A DNA stretch of 64,000 nucleotides from Cognatiluteimonas weifangensis (GTDB taxonomy: Bacteria > Pseudomonadota > Gammaproteobacteria > Xanthomonadales > Xanthomonadaceae), in assembly GCF_003416885.1 (NCBI RefSeq), contig NZ_QVPD01000004.1, positions 62,001 to 126,000 on the forward strand, read 5' to 3'. A model generated the notes under the pieces. That model was not told the origin of the DNA. It did not search any database and saw nothing but the letters and a program-made list of their open reading frames with translations. This document shows, piece after piece, positions 42,963-51,208 of the stretch (the first letter of the stretch is position 1; each line of letters opens with the position of its first letter). A program made the position numbers and the translations under genes.

Positions 42963-44966
42963 TCAGGAAGCGAGCAGTGCGCGCACGCGCCGGGTCAGGT
43001 GCTCGAAGTACAGGTCGATGTAGCTGATCCCGTTCTCGTGGTCGACCAGATAGGGATTCATCAAAGTATGGCGCAGGATCAGCAGGCGGTCGTCGCCGTC
43101 GACCTGGCCGCGGTCGAGCGTGGCCGGGTCCAGCCCGATCGCGGCCAGCAGCCGCTGCGTCTCCGCCGCGCCCAGCGCTTCCGGTCGCAGGGTGGTGACC
43201 GAGCCGAAGAACTGCTTGAGCTGCAGCGGCTGCGCCGGGTCGCAGCGCAGCTCGTCGTGCAGCGTGCGCACGAAGGCGTTGGCGCGGGCGACCTCGGTGT
43301 TGCCGGCCGGGTTGAGCGCCAGGCACACCAGGTTGCTGTCGGGCGCGAACGGCACCAGCGCCTGCGCGAGCCCGGCGACCTCGGTGGCGAAGCGCTGCGC
43401 GCGCAGGTGGAAAGCTTCCGCGGCCAGTACCGTCTGCCGCGGCAACCGGCCGAAATGGGCGTGGTCCAGCGGCAGCACCTTGTGGGTGACGTACACCGCC
43501 GCGGCGGCGGCGCCGGCCTTGGAGCCCTCGGGGATGTAGCGGCCCAGGTGGCGGTAGCGCGCGAGGTAGTCGGCCTCGGCCGCGGTGTGGAACACGTAAT
43601 CGGCGTCCTCGGCCAGCAGCGCCATGGCGCGGTGGTCGCGGCATACGAACGCGCCGGCGCCGTAGGGCAGGTAGCCCAGCTTGTGCGGGTCGACCGTGAT
43701 CGAGTCGCTGCGGCCGAGCGCGGCGAACGCGGCGTGGACCTCGGGCTGCGGGAACTGGCGGTATTCGCGGCGGATGTCCTGCAGCGGCCGCAGGCTGCCG
43801 TCGGCGTTGCGGAACAGCGTCGCCAGGTAGCCGCCCCAGGCGGCATCGACATGCACACCGAAGCCCAGTCCCTGCGCCTGCCAGCGCTCGCGCGCGTCGA
43901 CCACCGCGTCGACCGGGTCGATGGTGCCGTACTCGGTGGTGCCCAGCACCGCCACGGCCAGCAGCACCGGCTGGCGTTGCCGCGCGCACTCGGCGAGGCT
44001 GGCTTCGAGCGCGTCGGTATCCAGGCGCATGCCACGTTCGGGCAGCAACTGCAGCTGGTCGCGGCCCAGGCCGAGCAGCTTCAGGCCCTTGCTCCAGGAG
44101 TAGTGCGCGGTGATCGGCGCCAGCACCACCGGCACCCGCAGCTGCAGGTGCCGGGTGAAGAAGCCCGCCAGGCCCAGCTGTTCGATCCGCTGCGCCTGCA
44201 CGCGGGCGCGCCAGTGCCGGCGCGCGTCGCGATCCAGCGTCGCCAGCCAGGCCTGCCAGCGCACCAGCAGCTCGATCCCGGCGCGGGGGCCGAGGTTGAA
44301 CGCGGACCAGTCGTCGCCGCGCCAGTGGTCGTCGCGGGCACCGCCGGCGACGGCCGGCAGCTCGGGCACGCCGGCGGCGCGCAATGCCACCGGGAACGCC
44401 TTCAGCGCCAGCGCCAGCCGCAACGCCTGGTAGTTGGCCACGGTGCCGCCGGAGGTGAGATGGCCGAAGGCGCAGTCGGCGCGCGCCGGGTCGTCGGGAT
44501 AGCCGAGCATGCGCGCCAACTGCAGGCCGACCTGGACTTCCATGTCCACGGTCACCGGCGCGGCATCGTCGCTGACGTTGTTGGGGTTGTAGGGCAGGGC
44601 GAGGATCTGCGCGACCAGGCCCGGCAGCAGCAGGTCGGACACCATGTGCCCGAGGTAGCGCGGGCTGTGGAACGGCACCGACTTCTTCAGCGCCGCCGAC
44701 AGCTGGTGCAGCTCGCGCCGCATCCGCGCCTCGAAGTCGCGATAGCCGGGCAGGGTGGCCGCGCCGGTCGGGATCGCCGGCGGATCCTCGGGGTGGAAGT
44801 TGCGGCGCCAGTAGACGTGGTCGCGCAGGAACTCGACCACCAGTTTTTCCAGCAGGCCGTCGTTCTCGCCGTAGGGACCGAGGAAGCAGGCGTCGAGCAA
44901 CTGCCGCTCGGCCCGGTCCTCGGCGGTGGGGGCGGCCGGGTCGCCGGCGACGGGCAATGCGGACAT
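42963..44966 (-). CDS. pyridoxal-dependent (group II) amino acid decarboxylase-like protein
   Basis: 667 aa from MSALPVAGDPAAPTAEDRAERQ; longer upstream frames cross the regulatory region and are rejected. Group II decarboxylase fold: LTSGGTVANYQALRLAL, HYSWSKGLKLLGLG, GTTEYGTIDPVDAVV, HVDAAWGGYLATL and the PLP lysine in SITVDPHKLGYLPYGAGAF (Lys ~429). The long N-terminal part (LLEKLVVEFLRDHVYWRRNFHPEDPPAI) is typical of a larger subfamily. No substrate can be assigned. It is the first of two PLP genes with an FNR box upstream, so it is probably expressed at low oxygen or with NO. Confidence 0.82.
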   Translation of the reverse strand: MSALPVAGDPAAPTAEDRAERQLLDACFLGPYGENDGLLEKLVVEFLRDHVYWRRNFHPEDPPAIPTGAATLPGYRDFEARMRRELHQLSAALKKSVPFHSPRYLGHMVSDLLLPGLVAQILALPYNPNNVSDDAAPVTVDMEVQVGLQLARMLGYPDDPARADCAFGHLTSGGTVANYQALRLALALKAFPVALRAAGVPELPAVAGGARDDHWRGDDWSAFNLGPRAGIELLVRWQAWLATLDRDARRHWRARVQAQRIEQLGLAGFFTRHLQLRVPVVLAPITAHYSWSKGLKLLGLGRDQLQLLPERGMRLDTDALEASLAECARQRQPVLLAVAVLGTTEYGTIDPVDAVVDARERWQAQGLGFGVHVDAAWGGYLATLFRNADGSLRPLQDIRREYRQFPQPEVHAAFAALGRSDSITVDPHKLGYLPYGAGAFVCRDHRAMALLAEDADYVFHTAAEADYLARYRHLGRYIPEGSKAGAAAAAVYVTHKVLPLDHAHFGRLPRQTVLAAEAFHLRAQRFATEVAGLAQALVPFAPDSNLVCLALNPAGNTEVARANAFVRTLHDELRCDPAQPLQLKQFFGSVTTLRPEALGAAETQRLLAAIGLDPATLDRGQVDGDDRLLILRHTLMNPYLVDHENGISYIDLYFEHLTRRVRALLAS

Positions 44967-45093
44967 CCGGGGGGTGCTCCAGGGCGTGCACGGGAAGGCC
45001 CGCGTCGCGGCGCCGGGGTCGCAACGCCAAGCCTGCCCGGGGCGGTGCGGCGCCCGGGCCCGCATACCGTAGTCGCGGCCCGGCACGCTGCCA

Positions 45094-45107
45094 CTGACCT
45101 GCATCAA
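45094..45107 (-). promoter_or_regulatory. FNR-type box upstream of the PLP decarboxylase
   Basis: On the minus strand TTGATGCAGGTCAG, 128 bases before the chosen ATG. It has the same TTGAT-N4-GTCAG form as the nnrS box. Confidence 0.6.
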
Positions 45108-45144
45108 GCCCGCCGCAGGCGGCGCCGCAGTCAGGCGCCGGCGT

Positions 45145-45546
45145 TCACGCGAACCAGGGCCACAGCCAGCCCAGCGGATGATGCATGCGGGCGATGCCGA
45201 CGATCATCAGGAACACCAGCAGCGCGGCGCCGTAGCAGCCGGCGCGCAGCGCCGGCGAGCGCCCGCGGCGCAGCGCCAGCACCCCCAGCACCACGTACAC
45301 GACCAGCAGCCCCAGCTTCACCGTCAGCCAGTGGTTGGCGAACAGCGCCGCCGGCAGGATCGTCACCAGCATCAGCGCCGCGGTCAGCAGCACCGTGTCG
45401 ATGCTGTAGCTCAGGTAGCGCACCAGCGGCGCCTGCGGCCAGCGCGCGCCCACCAGCACCCCGAGGCCGCGCAGCGCGAACAGGCTGCCGCTCAGGGTAA
45501 CGGCGAGGATGTGGACCCAGCGGATTTGCGGGTAGAACTCGATCAT
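45145..45546 (-). CDS. SirB2 family membrane protein
   Basis: 133 aa with four hydrophobic helices (HILAVTLSGSLFALRGLGVLV; YSIDTVLLTAALMLVTILP; KLGLLVVYVVLGVLAL; AALLVFLMIVGIARMHHPLGW). The SirB family signature is IRWVHILAVTLSGSLFALRG…LRYLSYSIDTVLL. Function in the family is unknown. It is often found beside NO-handling and heme-related genes; here it follows nnrS by 19 bases and belongs to that unit. Confidence 0.85.
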   Translation of the reverse strand: MIEFYPQIRWVHILAVTLSGSLFALRGLGVLVGARWPQAPLVRYLSYSIDTVLLTAALMLVTILPAALFANHWLTVKLGLLVVYVVLGVLALRRGRSPALRAGCYGAALLVFLMIVGIARMHHPLGWLWPWFA

Positions 45547-45565
45547 CGCTGCGCCCGGCTCCGGT

Positions 45566-46792
45566 TCAGCCGGAACGGCCGTCGACGCGCGGGGTCAGGT
45601 AGATCCACAGCGAGCGCAGCACCCACGGCGCGAACGCCAGCAGCCAGCCGGCCGCCGCGGCGATGTGCCAGGCCATCTGGTCGGGCGCCAGTTCGGCCGC
45701 GATCCGGGTCAGGCAGACCAACTGGATCGTGGCGAAGGCGAACGTCGCCACGCCGCCGAATACCAGCGGCCGCCCGGCATGGCCCTGCGTCACCCGCGTC
45801 ACCATCGCCACCAGCAAGCTGCCGAAGAAGCCGATGAACAGCGCGTGCGCCGGCGCGCGCCCGAGCAGGAAGCTGCCACTGCTCGCGTAGAGGATGCTCT
45901 GCAGCGCGTACAGCGCCATCGCCAGCGGCAGCCACAGGTAGCCCAGGAACAGCACCCGCAGCAGCCGCGGCGCCGGCCCGTGCGGCCAGTTGCGCCACAG
46001 CCAGGTGCCGGCGAGCGCCAGCAGCGGCAGGTCCGCCAGCCACAGCCAGGCGTAGCCGTGCGCCAGCTCCAGCCCCAGGTGCAGCAGCACCAGCGGCCAG
46101 AACGCACCCAGGACCCACAACGGCCGCCAGCCGCGGTGGCCGCGGACCACGTTGCCGGCGAAGAACGGGAACATCCGGTGCGCGACCGTGAAGTACACCG
46201 GCAGCAGCAGCCCGAAGCTGCCGAGCTTGATCGCGGCGAACATCAGGCGCGTGTCGTAGACGTGCAGGAACAGCGCGTACAGCGCGAACCCGGCGAATCC
46301 GAGCGTCATCGCCGCGCCGCACGAGACCGCATGCCAGGTCTTGCCGCGGTCGCGCCACAGCAGACGCAGCAGGAAGAACAATCCGGTGCCCCAGCCGACC
46401 AGCGTCATCACCGCGCCGATGTGCAGCAGGTGCGCCGGGCCGAAGGCGCCGGCCAGGGTCAGCAGCTGGCCGCCGAACAGGCCGAGCCCGACCGGGACGT
46501 AGTGCCAGCGGGTGAGGTCGGGCTGTCCCATCCAGCGCGGGAACACGGTCAGCAGGAAGCCGAACATGAACGGCGCCAGCACCTGGTACTGCATCACGAT
46601 CGCGTGCAGCCAGCCGCCGTACACCTGCGGCTGCGACAGCCCGATCAGCTGCCAGCGCGCGTCCGCCAGCCACAGCGCCCACCATGCCATCGCCAGCAGC
46701 ACGTTGCCGGCGCCGACGAAGAACAGCAGCCGGTGCGGCGCGGCGGCAAGCAGCTTCGGAGAAATCGCGTTAGAGACCTGCATCGTGTCCAT
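45566..46792 (-). CDS. nnrS: NnrS family heme-copper membrane protein
   Basis: 408 aa with about twelve transmembrane helices. The family markers HRLLFFVGAGNVLLAMAWWALWL, HAIVMQYQVLAPFMFGFLLTVFPRWMG, MFPFFAGNVV and HALFIGFFGSLLVAMVTRVTQGHAGRPL carry the conserved His. NnrS reduces NO stress, by an unknown mechanism, in denitrifiers and pathogens. A second ATG 9 bases in is also possible. An FNR-type box 36 bases before the start suggests direct control. Next upstream gene is norB. Confidence 0.92.
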   Translation of the reverse strand: MDTMQVSNAISPKLLAAAPHRLLFFVGAGNVLLAMAWWALWLADARWQLIGLSQPQVYGGWLHAIVMQYQVLAPFMFGFLLTVFPRWMGQPDLTRWHYVPVGLGLFGGQLLTLAGAFGPAHLLHIGAVMTLVGWGTGLFFLLRLLWRDRGKTWHAVSCGAAMTLGFAGFALYALFLHVYDTRLMFAAIKLGSFGLLLPVYFTVAHRMFPFFAGNVVRGHRGWRPLWVLGAFWPLVLLHLGLELAHGYAWLWLADLPLLALAGTWLWRNWPHGPAPRLLRVLFLGYLWLPLAMALYALQSILYASSGSFLLGRAPAHALFIGFFGSLLVAMVTRVTQGHAGRPLVFGGVATFAFATIQLVCLTRIAAELAPDQMAWHIAAAAGWLLAFAPWVLRSLWIYLTPRVDGRSG

Positions 46793-46827
46793 GATGGCAT
46801 TTTCGCTGCGCGCTGGCGGCCCCGCCT

Positions 46828-46841
46828 TGATCCAGGTCAGC
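46828..46841 (-). promoter_or_regulatory. FNR-type box upstream of nnrS
   Basis: TTGATCCAGGTCAG read on the plus strand, 36 bases before nnrS and 69 bases past the norB stop. It would let nnrS-sirB2 be transcribed apart from norB. Same form as 45094-45107. Confidence 0.65.
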
Positions 46842-46909
46842 GGCGCAAATGGAACGAGGCGGCCGGCATGCCGACCGCCCCGCGCGTGCGTTGCGGCAGG
46901 TGCCGCGGC

Positions 46910-49183
46910 TCAGGCGGCGTCCTCCTGCGCGCCGCCGGGCGCGCGCAACGAGCGCCGCCCCATCCACAGCGAGGCGACGAACAAGGTCACCAGGAACGCA
47001 CCGACCGCGAACAGGGTGTCGCCGGGCACCCGCATCCACACCAGCATGTGGATCAGCGGCTGGCCCATGAATTCGGCCGAACGCGCATACCAGTAACCAT
47101 GCTCCAGCGCGGCCTGCAGCTGCAGCACGCCCATCGGCAGCAGGGTCAGCATGGCCATCAGCGCCAGGCCGATGTTGAGGCTCCAGAATGCGCCGCGCAG
47201 CGCGCCTTCGTGCCATTCCAGTTCCGGCTTCAGCCCGCGCAGGCAGAACAGCATCAGGCCGATGCCGAGCATCCCGTACACGCCGAACAGCGCGGTGTGC
47301 CCGTGCAGCGGGGTCAGGTTGAGCCCCTGCATGTAGTACAGCGCCAGCGGGGTGTTGATCAGGAAGCCGAACAGCCCGGCGCCGACCAGGTTCCAGAAGC
47401 TCACCGCGAGGAAGAACATGATCGGCCAGCGGTAGCGCGCCATCCACGGCGTGGCGCGGCCGTGGCGCCAGGTCTCGTAGGCCTCCATGCCGATCAGCGC
47501 CAGCGGCACCACTTCCAGCGCCGAGATGCTCGCCCCCAGCGCGATCACCCCGGTGCTGGTGCCGGCGAAGTACAGGTGGTGGAAGGTGCCGAGGATGCCG
47601 CCGGCCATGAACACGATGGTCGCGAACAGCACGTTGATGGTCGCGGTCTTGCCGCGCACCAGCCCCAGCTTCACGAACAGGAAGCTGATCACGGCGACTG
47701 CGAACACCTCGAAGAAGCCCTCGACCCACAGGTGCACCACCCACCAGCGCCAGTACTCGACGGTGGAGATGTGGGTCTTCTCGCTCCACATCAGGCCGGC
47801 GCCGTAGAGCAGGGCGATGGCGACCGTGGACAGGAACAGCAGGCCGACGATCGAGGACGTCTCGTCCTTGCGCCGCAGCGCCGGCCACAGCGCGCGCCCC
47901 ATCAGGAACAGCCACAGCAGCAGGCCGACGAACAGGAAGATCTGCCAGAAGCGGCCGATGTCGGTGTATTCCCAGCCCTGATGGCCGAACCAGAAGTTGT
48001 GCTGCAGCCCCATTTTCTGCATCACCGCGAACCACTGCCCGGCGAAGGCGCCGACCACGATCAGCAGCAGGCAGCCGAACAGGACGTTGACCCCCAGGCG
48101 CTGGTATCTGGGCTCGTGCCCGGAGACCGCCGGGCCGATGTACAGGCCGGTGGCCAGCCACGCGGTCGCGATCCACAGCACCGCCAGCTGCGTGTGCCAG
48201 CTGCGGCTGAGCGAGTAGGGCAGGATCTCGGAAATGGCGAAGCCGTAGGCCTGCTGGCCCTCGACCTGGTAGTGCGCGGTGATCGCGCCCAGCAGGATCT
48301 GCGTCAGGAACAGCGCCAGCACCACCCAGAAGTACTTGGCGGTGGCGCGCATCGACGGGGTGACCACGACCGCGGCCAGCGGGTCGCGCGCCGGCGGTGC
48401 GAGGTGCTCTTCCTTGCGGTGCCAGGCCGCATAGTGCCAGGCCAGCAGGCCGATGCCGGCGAGCATGAACAGGATGCTGAACATCGTCCACATGAAGTTG
48501 CTGGAGGTCGGCGCGTTGCCGACCAGCGGCTCGAATGGCCAGTTGCTGGTGTAGGTCTTGGTGTCGTCGGGGCGGTCGGTGGTCGCCGCCCATGCGGTCC
48601 AGAAGAAGAACGCAGTCAGCGCCCGCCGGTGCTCGGCGTCGGGCACCGTGTTCTCGCGCATGGCGTAGCCTTCGCGCAGTTCCGCGGTGGCCGGGTCGTT
48701 GGAGAACAGGCTCTCGTAATGCGCCGCCACCTGCGTGATCGCCTGCGCGCGGCGGTCGCTGACCACGATCTCCTTGCGCTCGGGATCCCAGGTGTTGGCG
48801 CGCATCAGCGGCTTGAGCTTGGCCTGCTCGGCGGCCTGTTCGGCCGGGTCGAGGATGGCGTAGGCGGCGCCGGTGTCGGCGCGCGCGCCCAGCTCCAGCA
48901 TGGTCGTGGCTTCGCGGTGCAGCCAGTCGGCCGACCAGTCCGGCGCCACCAGCGCGCCATGGCCCCAGATCGACCCCAGTTGCTGGCCGCCCATGCTCTG
49001 CCACACCTGGCGGCCGGTCTCGATGTCGTCGCGGGTGTAGACGACGTGGCCGCTCTGGGTCACCACGCGTTCGGGCATCGGCGGCGCCTGCTGGTGGATG
49101 TCCCAGCCCATCCACAGCAGAACGCTGAAGCCGGTGAACATCAATGCGGCAAGTCCGATCCAGAGTCGGCGGGTGGTGTCCAT
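46910..49183 (-). CDS. norB: quinol-dependent nitric oxide reductase (single subunit, qNOR)
   Basis: 757 aa from MDTTRRLWIGLAALMFTGFSVLLWMG, with ribosome-binding site GAAGGGAG. An N-terminal helix and a ~200-residue periplasmic NorC-like part without heme-c CxxCH precede a 12-helix heme-copper core. This includes RSWHTQLAVLWIATAWLATGLYIGP, EGFFEVFAVAVISFLF, FHHLYFAGTS (His pair for the FeB site) and GLNLTPLHGHTALFGVYGMLGIGLML (His pair for heme). It reduces two NO to N2O with electrons from quinol. It lies next to nnrS and a divergent FNR-type regulator, and removes the NO made by NirK. Confidence 0.95.
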   Translation of the reverse strand: MDTTRRLWIGLAALMFTGFSVLLWMGWDIHQQAPPMPERVVTQSGHVVYTRDDIETGRQVWQSMGGQQLGSIWGHGALVAPDWSADWLHREATTMLELGARADTGAAYAILDPAEQAAEQAKLKPLMRANTWDPERKEIVVSDRRAQAITQVAAHYESLFSNDPATAELREGYAMRENTVPDAEHRRALTAFFFWTAWAATTDRPDDTKTYTSNWPFEPLVGNAPTSSNFMWTMFSILFMLAGIGLLAWHYAAWHRKEEHLAPPARDPLAAVVVTPSMRATAKYFWVVLALFLTQILLGAITAHYQVEGQQAYGFAISEILPYSLSRSWHTQLAVLWIATAWLATGLYIGPAVSGHEPRYQRLGVNVLFGCLLLIVVGAFAGQWFAVMQKMGLQHNFWFGHQGWEYTDIGRFWQIFLFVGLLLWLFLMGRALWPALRRKDETSSIVGLLFLSTVAIALLYGAGLMWSEKTHISTVEYWRWWVVHLWVEGFFEVFAVAVISFLFVKLGLVRGKTATINVLFATIVFMAGGILGTFHHLYFAGTSTGVIALGASISALEVVPLALIGMEAYETWRHGRATPWMARYRWPIMFFLAVSFWNLVGAGLFGFLINTPLALYYMQGLNLTPLHGHTALFGVYGMLGIGLMLFCLRGLKPELEWHEGALRGAFWSLNIGLALMAMLTLLPMGVLQLQAALEHGYWYARSAEFMGQPLIHMLVWMRVPGDTLFAVGAFLVTLFVASLWMGRRSLRAPGGAQEDAA

Positions 49184-49273
49184 GCGACGCTCCCTTCGGT
49201 GGGTGTTTTCCCGGTTTTTTTGCGGGACCTGCAATGACGGCACGAATGCTCTCCAACGAGCATCGCCGTTGCC

Positions 49274-49287
49274 ATGATGCGGGTCAA
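49274..49287 (-). promoter_or_regulatory. FNR-type half-perfect box between norB and the regulator gene
   Basis: ATGATGCGGGTCAA: one mismatch (first base) from TTGAT-N4-GTCAA. It lies in the 235-base divergent region, 91 bases before norB and 132 before the regulator. It could serve either gene; the evidence is weaker than for the other boxes. Confidence 0.45.
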
Positions 49288-49418
49288 GCCGCGCACTGCG
49301 GCGCCGATGCAGGCGCCGGCCGCGGCCGCCGCGGTCGCGGGGGCTGCGAATCGGGCCTCGCGCCCGGCCAGGGGGCGGAAACCACGCGCGTGCGACGCCG
49401 GCATGGCACCATTGCCCC

Positions 49419-50186
49419 ATGGCCAGCCCCACGGTTTTCGATCTCGCGCAGCTGCGGCGCGGCTGCTCGCAGTGTTCCCTGCAGCAGCTCTGTCTGCCGG
49501 CGGGCATCGATGCGGCGGAACTGGCGCAGTTGGAGCGGATCGTGAAGCGGCGGCGGCCGGTGGCGCGCGGCGAGCGCCTGTTCCGCGCCGGCGACGCGCT
49601 GCAAGCGGTGTACGTCGCGCGCGACGGCGCGTTCAAGACGATCACCGGCAACGAGGCGGGCGAGGAACAGATCGTCGCGTTCCACCTGCCGGGCGAGCTG
49701 ATGGGCCTGGATGCGCTGGGCTCCGGCGCGCACCGCTGCGAGGCGGTCGCCCTGACCACGGCCCAGGTGTGCGAGGTGCCGTTCGAAAGCCTGGTCGCGG
49801 TGGCGCAGCAGTTGCCGGGCCTGCAGCAGCGGCTGTTGCGGGTGATCGGGCAGAGCGTGGATCGCGACCGCGACCATCTGGACATGCTGGTGCGCCGGCA
49901 GGCCAACGAGCGGATCGCGTTGTTCCTGCACGGCCTGGGCGCGCGCCTGCGCCTGATCGGGCGTTCCGGCGAGGACGTCACCCTGCCGATGAGCCGCGAG
50001 GACATCGCCCGGTTCCTCGGCCTGGCGCTGGAAACGGTCAGCCGCGGCTTCACCCGGTTGCAGGACGACGGCGTGATCGCGGTCAGCGGTCGCCGCGTGC
50101 AGATCCTGGATCCGGTCGAACTGGAGCGCCTGGCCCACGGCCAGGAGCCGCCGCCGCAAAAACAGGCCGGACGCGCCGCGCGCTGA
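49419..50186 (+). CDS. FNR-type CRP-family regulator with Fe-S cysteines
   Basis: 255 aa. N-terminal C16-x2-C19-x5-C25 (GCSQCSLQQLC) and C107 (AHRCEAVAL) are the four ligands of an oxygen-sensing [4Fe-4S] cluster, so this is not a cysteine-less DNR. A cyclic-nucleotide-like beta-roll follows, then a dimer helix and HTH with REDIARFLGLALETVSRGFTRLQDDG; Glu-x2-Ser-Arg in the recognition helix fits a TTGAT box. Divergent from norB, so it probably governs the NO genes. A second four-Cys regulator lies at 59382-60134. Confidence 0.92.
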   Translation: MASPTVFDLAQLRRGCSQCSLQQLCLPAGIDAAELAQLERIVKRRRPVARGERLFRAGDALQAVYVARDGAFKTITGNEAGEEQIVAFHLPGELMGLDALGSGAHRCEAVALTTAQVCEVPFESLVAVAQQLPGLQQRLLRVIGQSVDRDRDHLDMLVRRQANERIALFLHGLGARLRLIGRSGEDVTLPMSREDIARFLGLALETVSRGFTRLQDDGVIAVSGRRVQILDPVELERLAHGQEPPPQKQAGRAAR

Positions 50187-50223
50187 CGGCGCCCGGCCGC
50201 AGGCGGGCGGCGGAGGAACTGGT

Positions 50224-50949
50224 TCAGATCTGCCGCGGCAGGCAGCCCAGCGCGGCCAGCACGCCGTGCAATGCCGGCACCTGCATCAGCCAGGGCGCGG
50301 CCAGGGTCAGCAGGCCGGCCGCCAGCACCAGCAGGCCAGCGGCGGCCCGCCAGCCGCCACGCTGCAGGCGCTGCCCCAGGCGCGCGCCGGACCAGGTCAG
50401 CGGCAGCATCATCGGCAACGTGCCGAGGCCGAACGCGGCCATGGTCAGGGCGCCGTTGCCGGCGTCGGCCTGCAGCCAGGCGGCCGCCAGCACGGTGGTG
50501 CTCAGGCCGCACGGCATCCAGCCCCAGAGCATGCCCAGCGCGATGCGTTTGCCGGCGCTGTCGGCCGGCAGCAGCCGCCGCTGCAGCGGACGCAGCCGCT
50601 GCCACAGGCCCGCGCCCGGGGTGGCGCGGAAGCCCAGTTGCCTGCCGAAACCGAGCAGGCGCAAGGCCGCGACCACCAGCACCAGCCCGACCGCCGCGCG
50701 CAAGGCATTGGCGAGCCATTGCATCCGCGCCAGATCGAGCAGGCCGTGGCCGATGCCGCCGACGATGGCACCGGCCAGGGTGTAGCCGAGCACGCGCCCG
50801 AGGTTGGGCTGCAACGCCTGCCACCAGCCGCCACGCGGCGCCATCGCCGAAAAACCGGTGGCGATGCCGCCGCACATCGCCGCGCAGTGCACGCCGCCGA
50901 GCACCCCGGTGAGCCAGGCCGCGCCCAGCGTCAGCCAGTCAACCGGCAT
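50224..50949 (-). CDS. sulfite exporter TauE/SafE-like (CcoH2-type) membrane protein
   Basis: 241 aa from MPVDWLTLGAAWLTGVLGGVHCAAMCGGI; overlaps ccoS by 11 bases. Six hydrophobic helices. The family marker HCAAMCGG near the N-terminus and LGMLWGWMPCGLSTTVLAAAW in the middle hold conserved Cys. These 'cytochrome biogenesis-type' TauE/UreH proteins recur as the last gene of ccoGHIS clusters and are thought to help copper delivery or assembly of the cbb3 oxidase. Convergent with the FNR-type regulator at 49419. Confidence 0.85.
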   Translation of the reverse strand: MPVDWLTLGAAWLTGVLGGVHCAAMCGGIATGFSAMAPRGGWWQALQPNLGRVLGYTLAGAIVGGIGHGLLDLARMQWLANALRAAVGLVLVVAALRLLGFGRQLGFRATPGAGLWQRLRPLQRRLLPADSAGKRIALGMLWGWMPCGLSTTVLAAAWLQADAGNGALTMAAFGLGTLPMMLPLTWSGARLGQRLQRGGWRAAAGLLVLAAGLLTLAAPWLMQVPALHGVLAALGCLPRQI

Positions 50950-51208
50950 CGCCGCCGCCCTGGCTGGCATTGGTGCCGGGGTCGCCGCCGGCCCCGGCGC
51001 CGCCGTCGTTGCCGCCAGCGCCGGCATCGGTGCCGCCCTCGACGGGGGCGGGCGCCAGCGGGCGGTCGTGCGCGTCCTCGCGCAGGATGTCCAGCGCCGG
51101 CGTGTCCAGATCCTCGAACTGGCCCCGGCGCACCGCCCACACGAACATCCACACCGCCGCGCCGAGCAGCAGCAGGCTGAGCGGGATCAGCAGCAACAGG
51201 ATATTCAT
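50939..51208 (-). CDS. ccoS: cbb3 oxidase maturation protein CcoS
   Basis: 89 aa. MNILLLLIPLSLLLLGAAVWMFVWAVRRGQFEDLDTPALDILRED is the diagnostic CcoS sequence (one transmembrane helix, then 'GQFEDLD…P'). A Gly/Asp-rich tail of about 35 residues is longer than usual. ATGA overlap with ccoI. It is needed for heme/copper insertion into the CcoN active site. Confidence 0.93.
   Translation of the reverse strand: MNILLLLIPLSLLLLGAAVWMFVWAVRRGQFEDLDTPALDILREDAHDRPLAPAPVEGGTDAGAGGNDGGAGAGGDPGTNASQGGGDAG

Noticed and set aside
45665..49237. 1190-codon open frame on the plus strand
   Set aside because: Antisense to nnrS and norB, composed of Gln/Arg/His/Ala repeats with no domain; a shadow of membrane-protein codons in high-GC DNA.
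46910..50875. 1321-codon frame that would extend norB upstream
   Set aside because: The first ~560 codons cross the divergent regulatory region and the regulator gene; norB starts at the ATG with a good ribosome-binding site at 49183.
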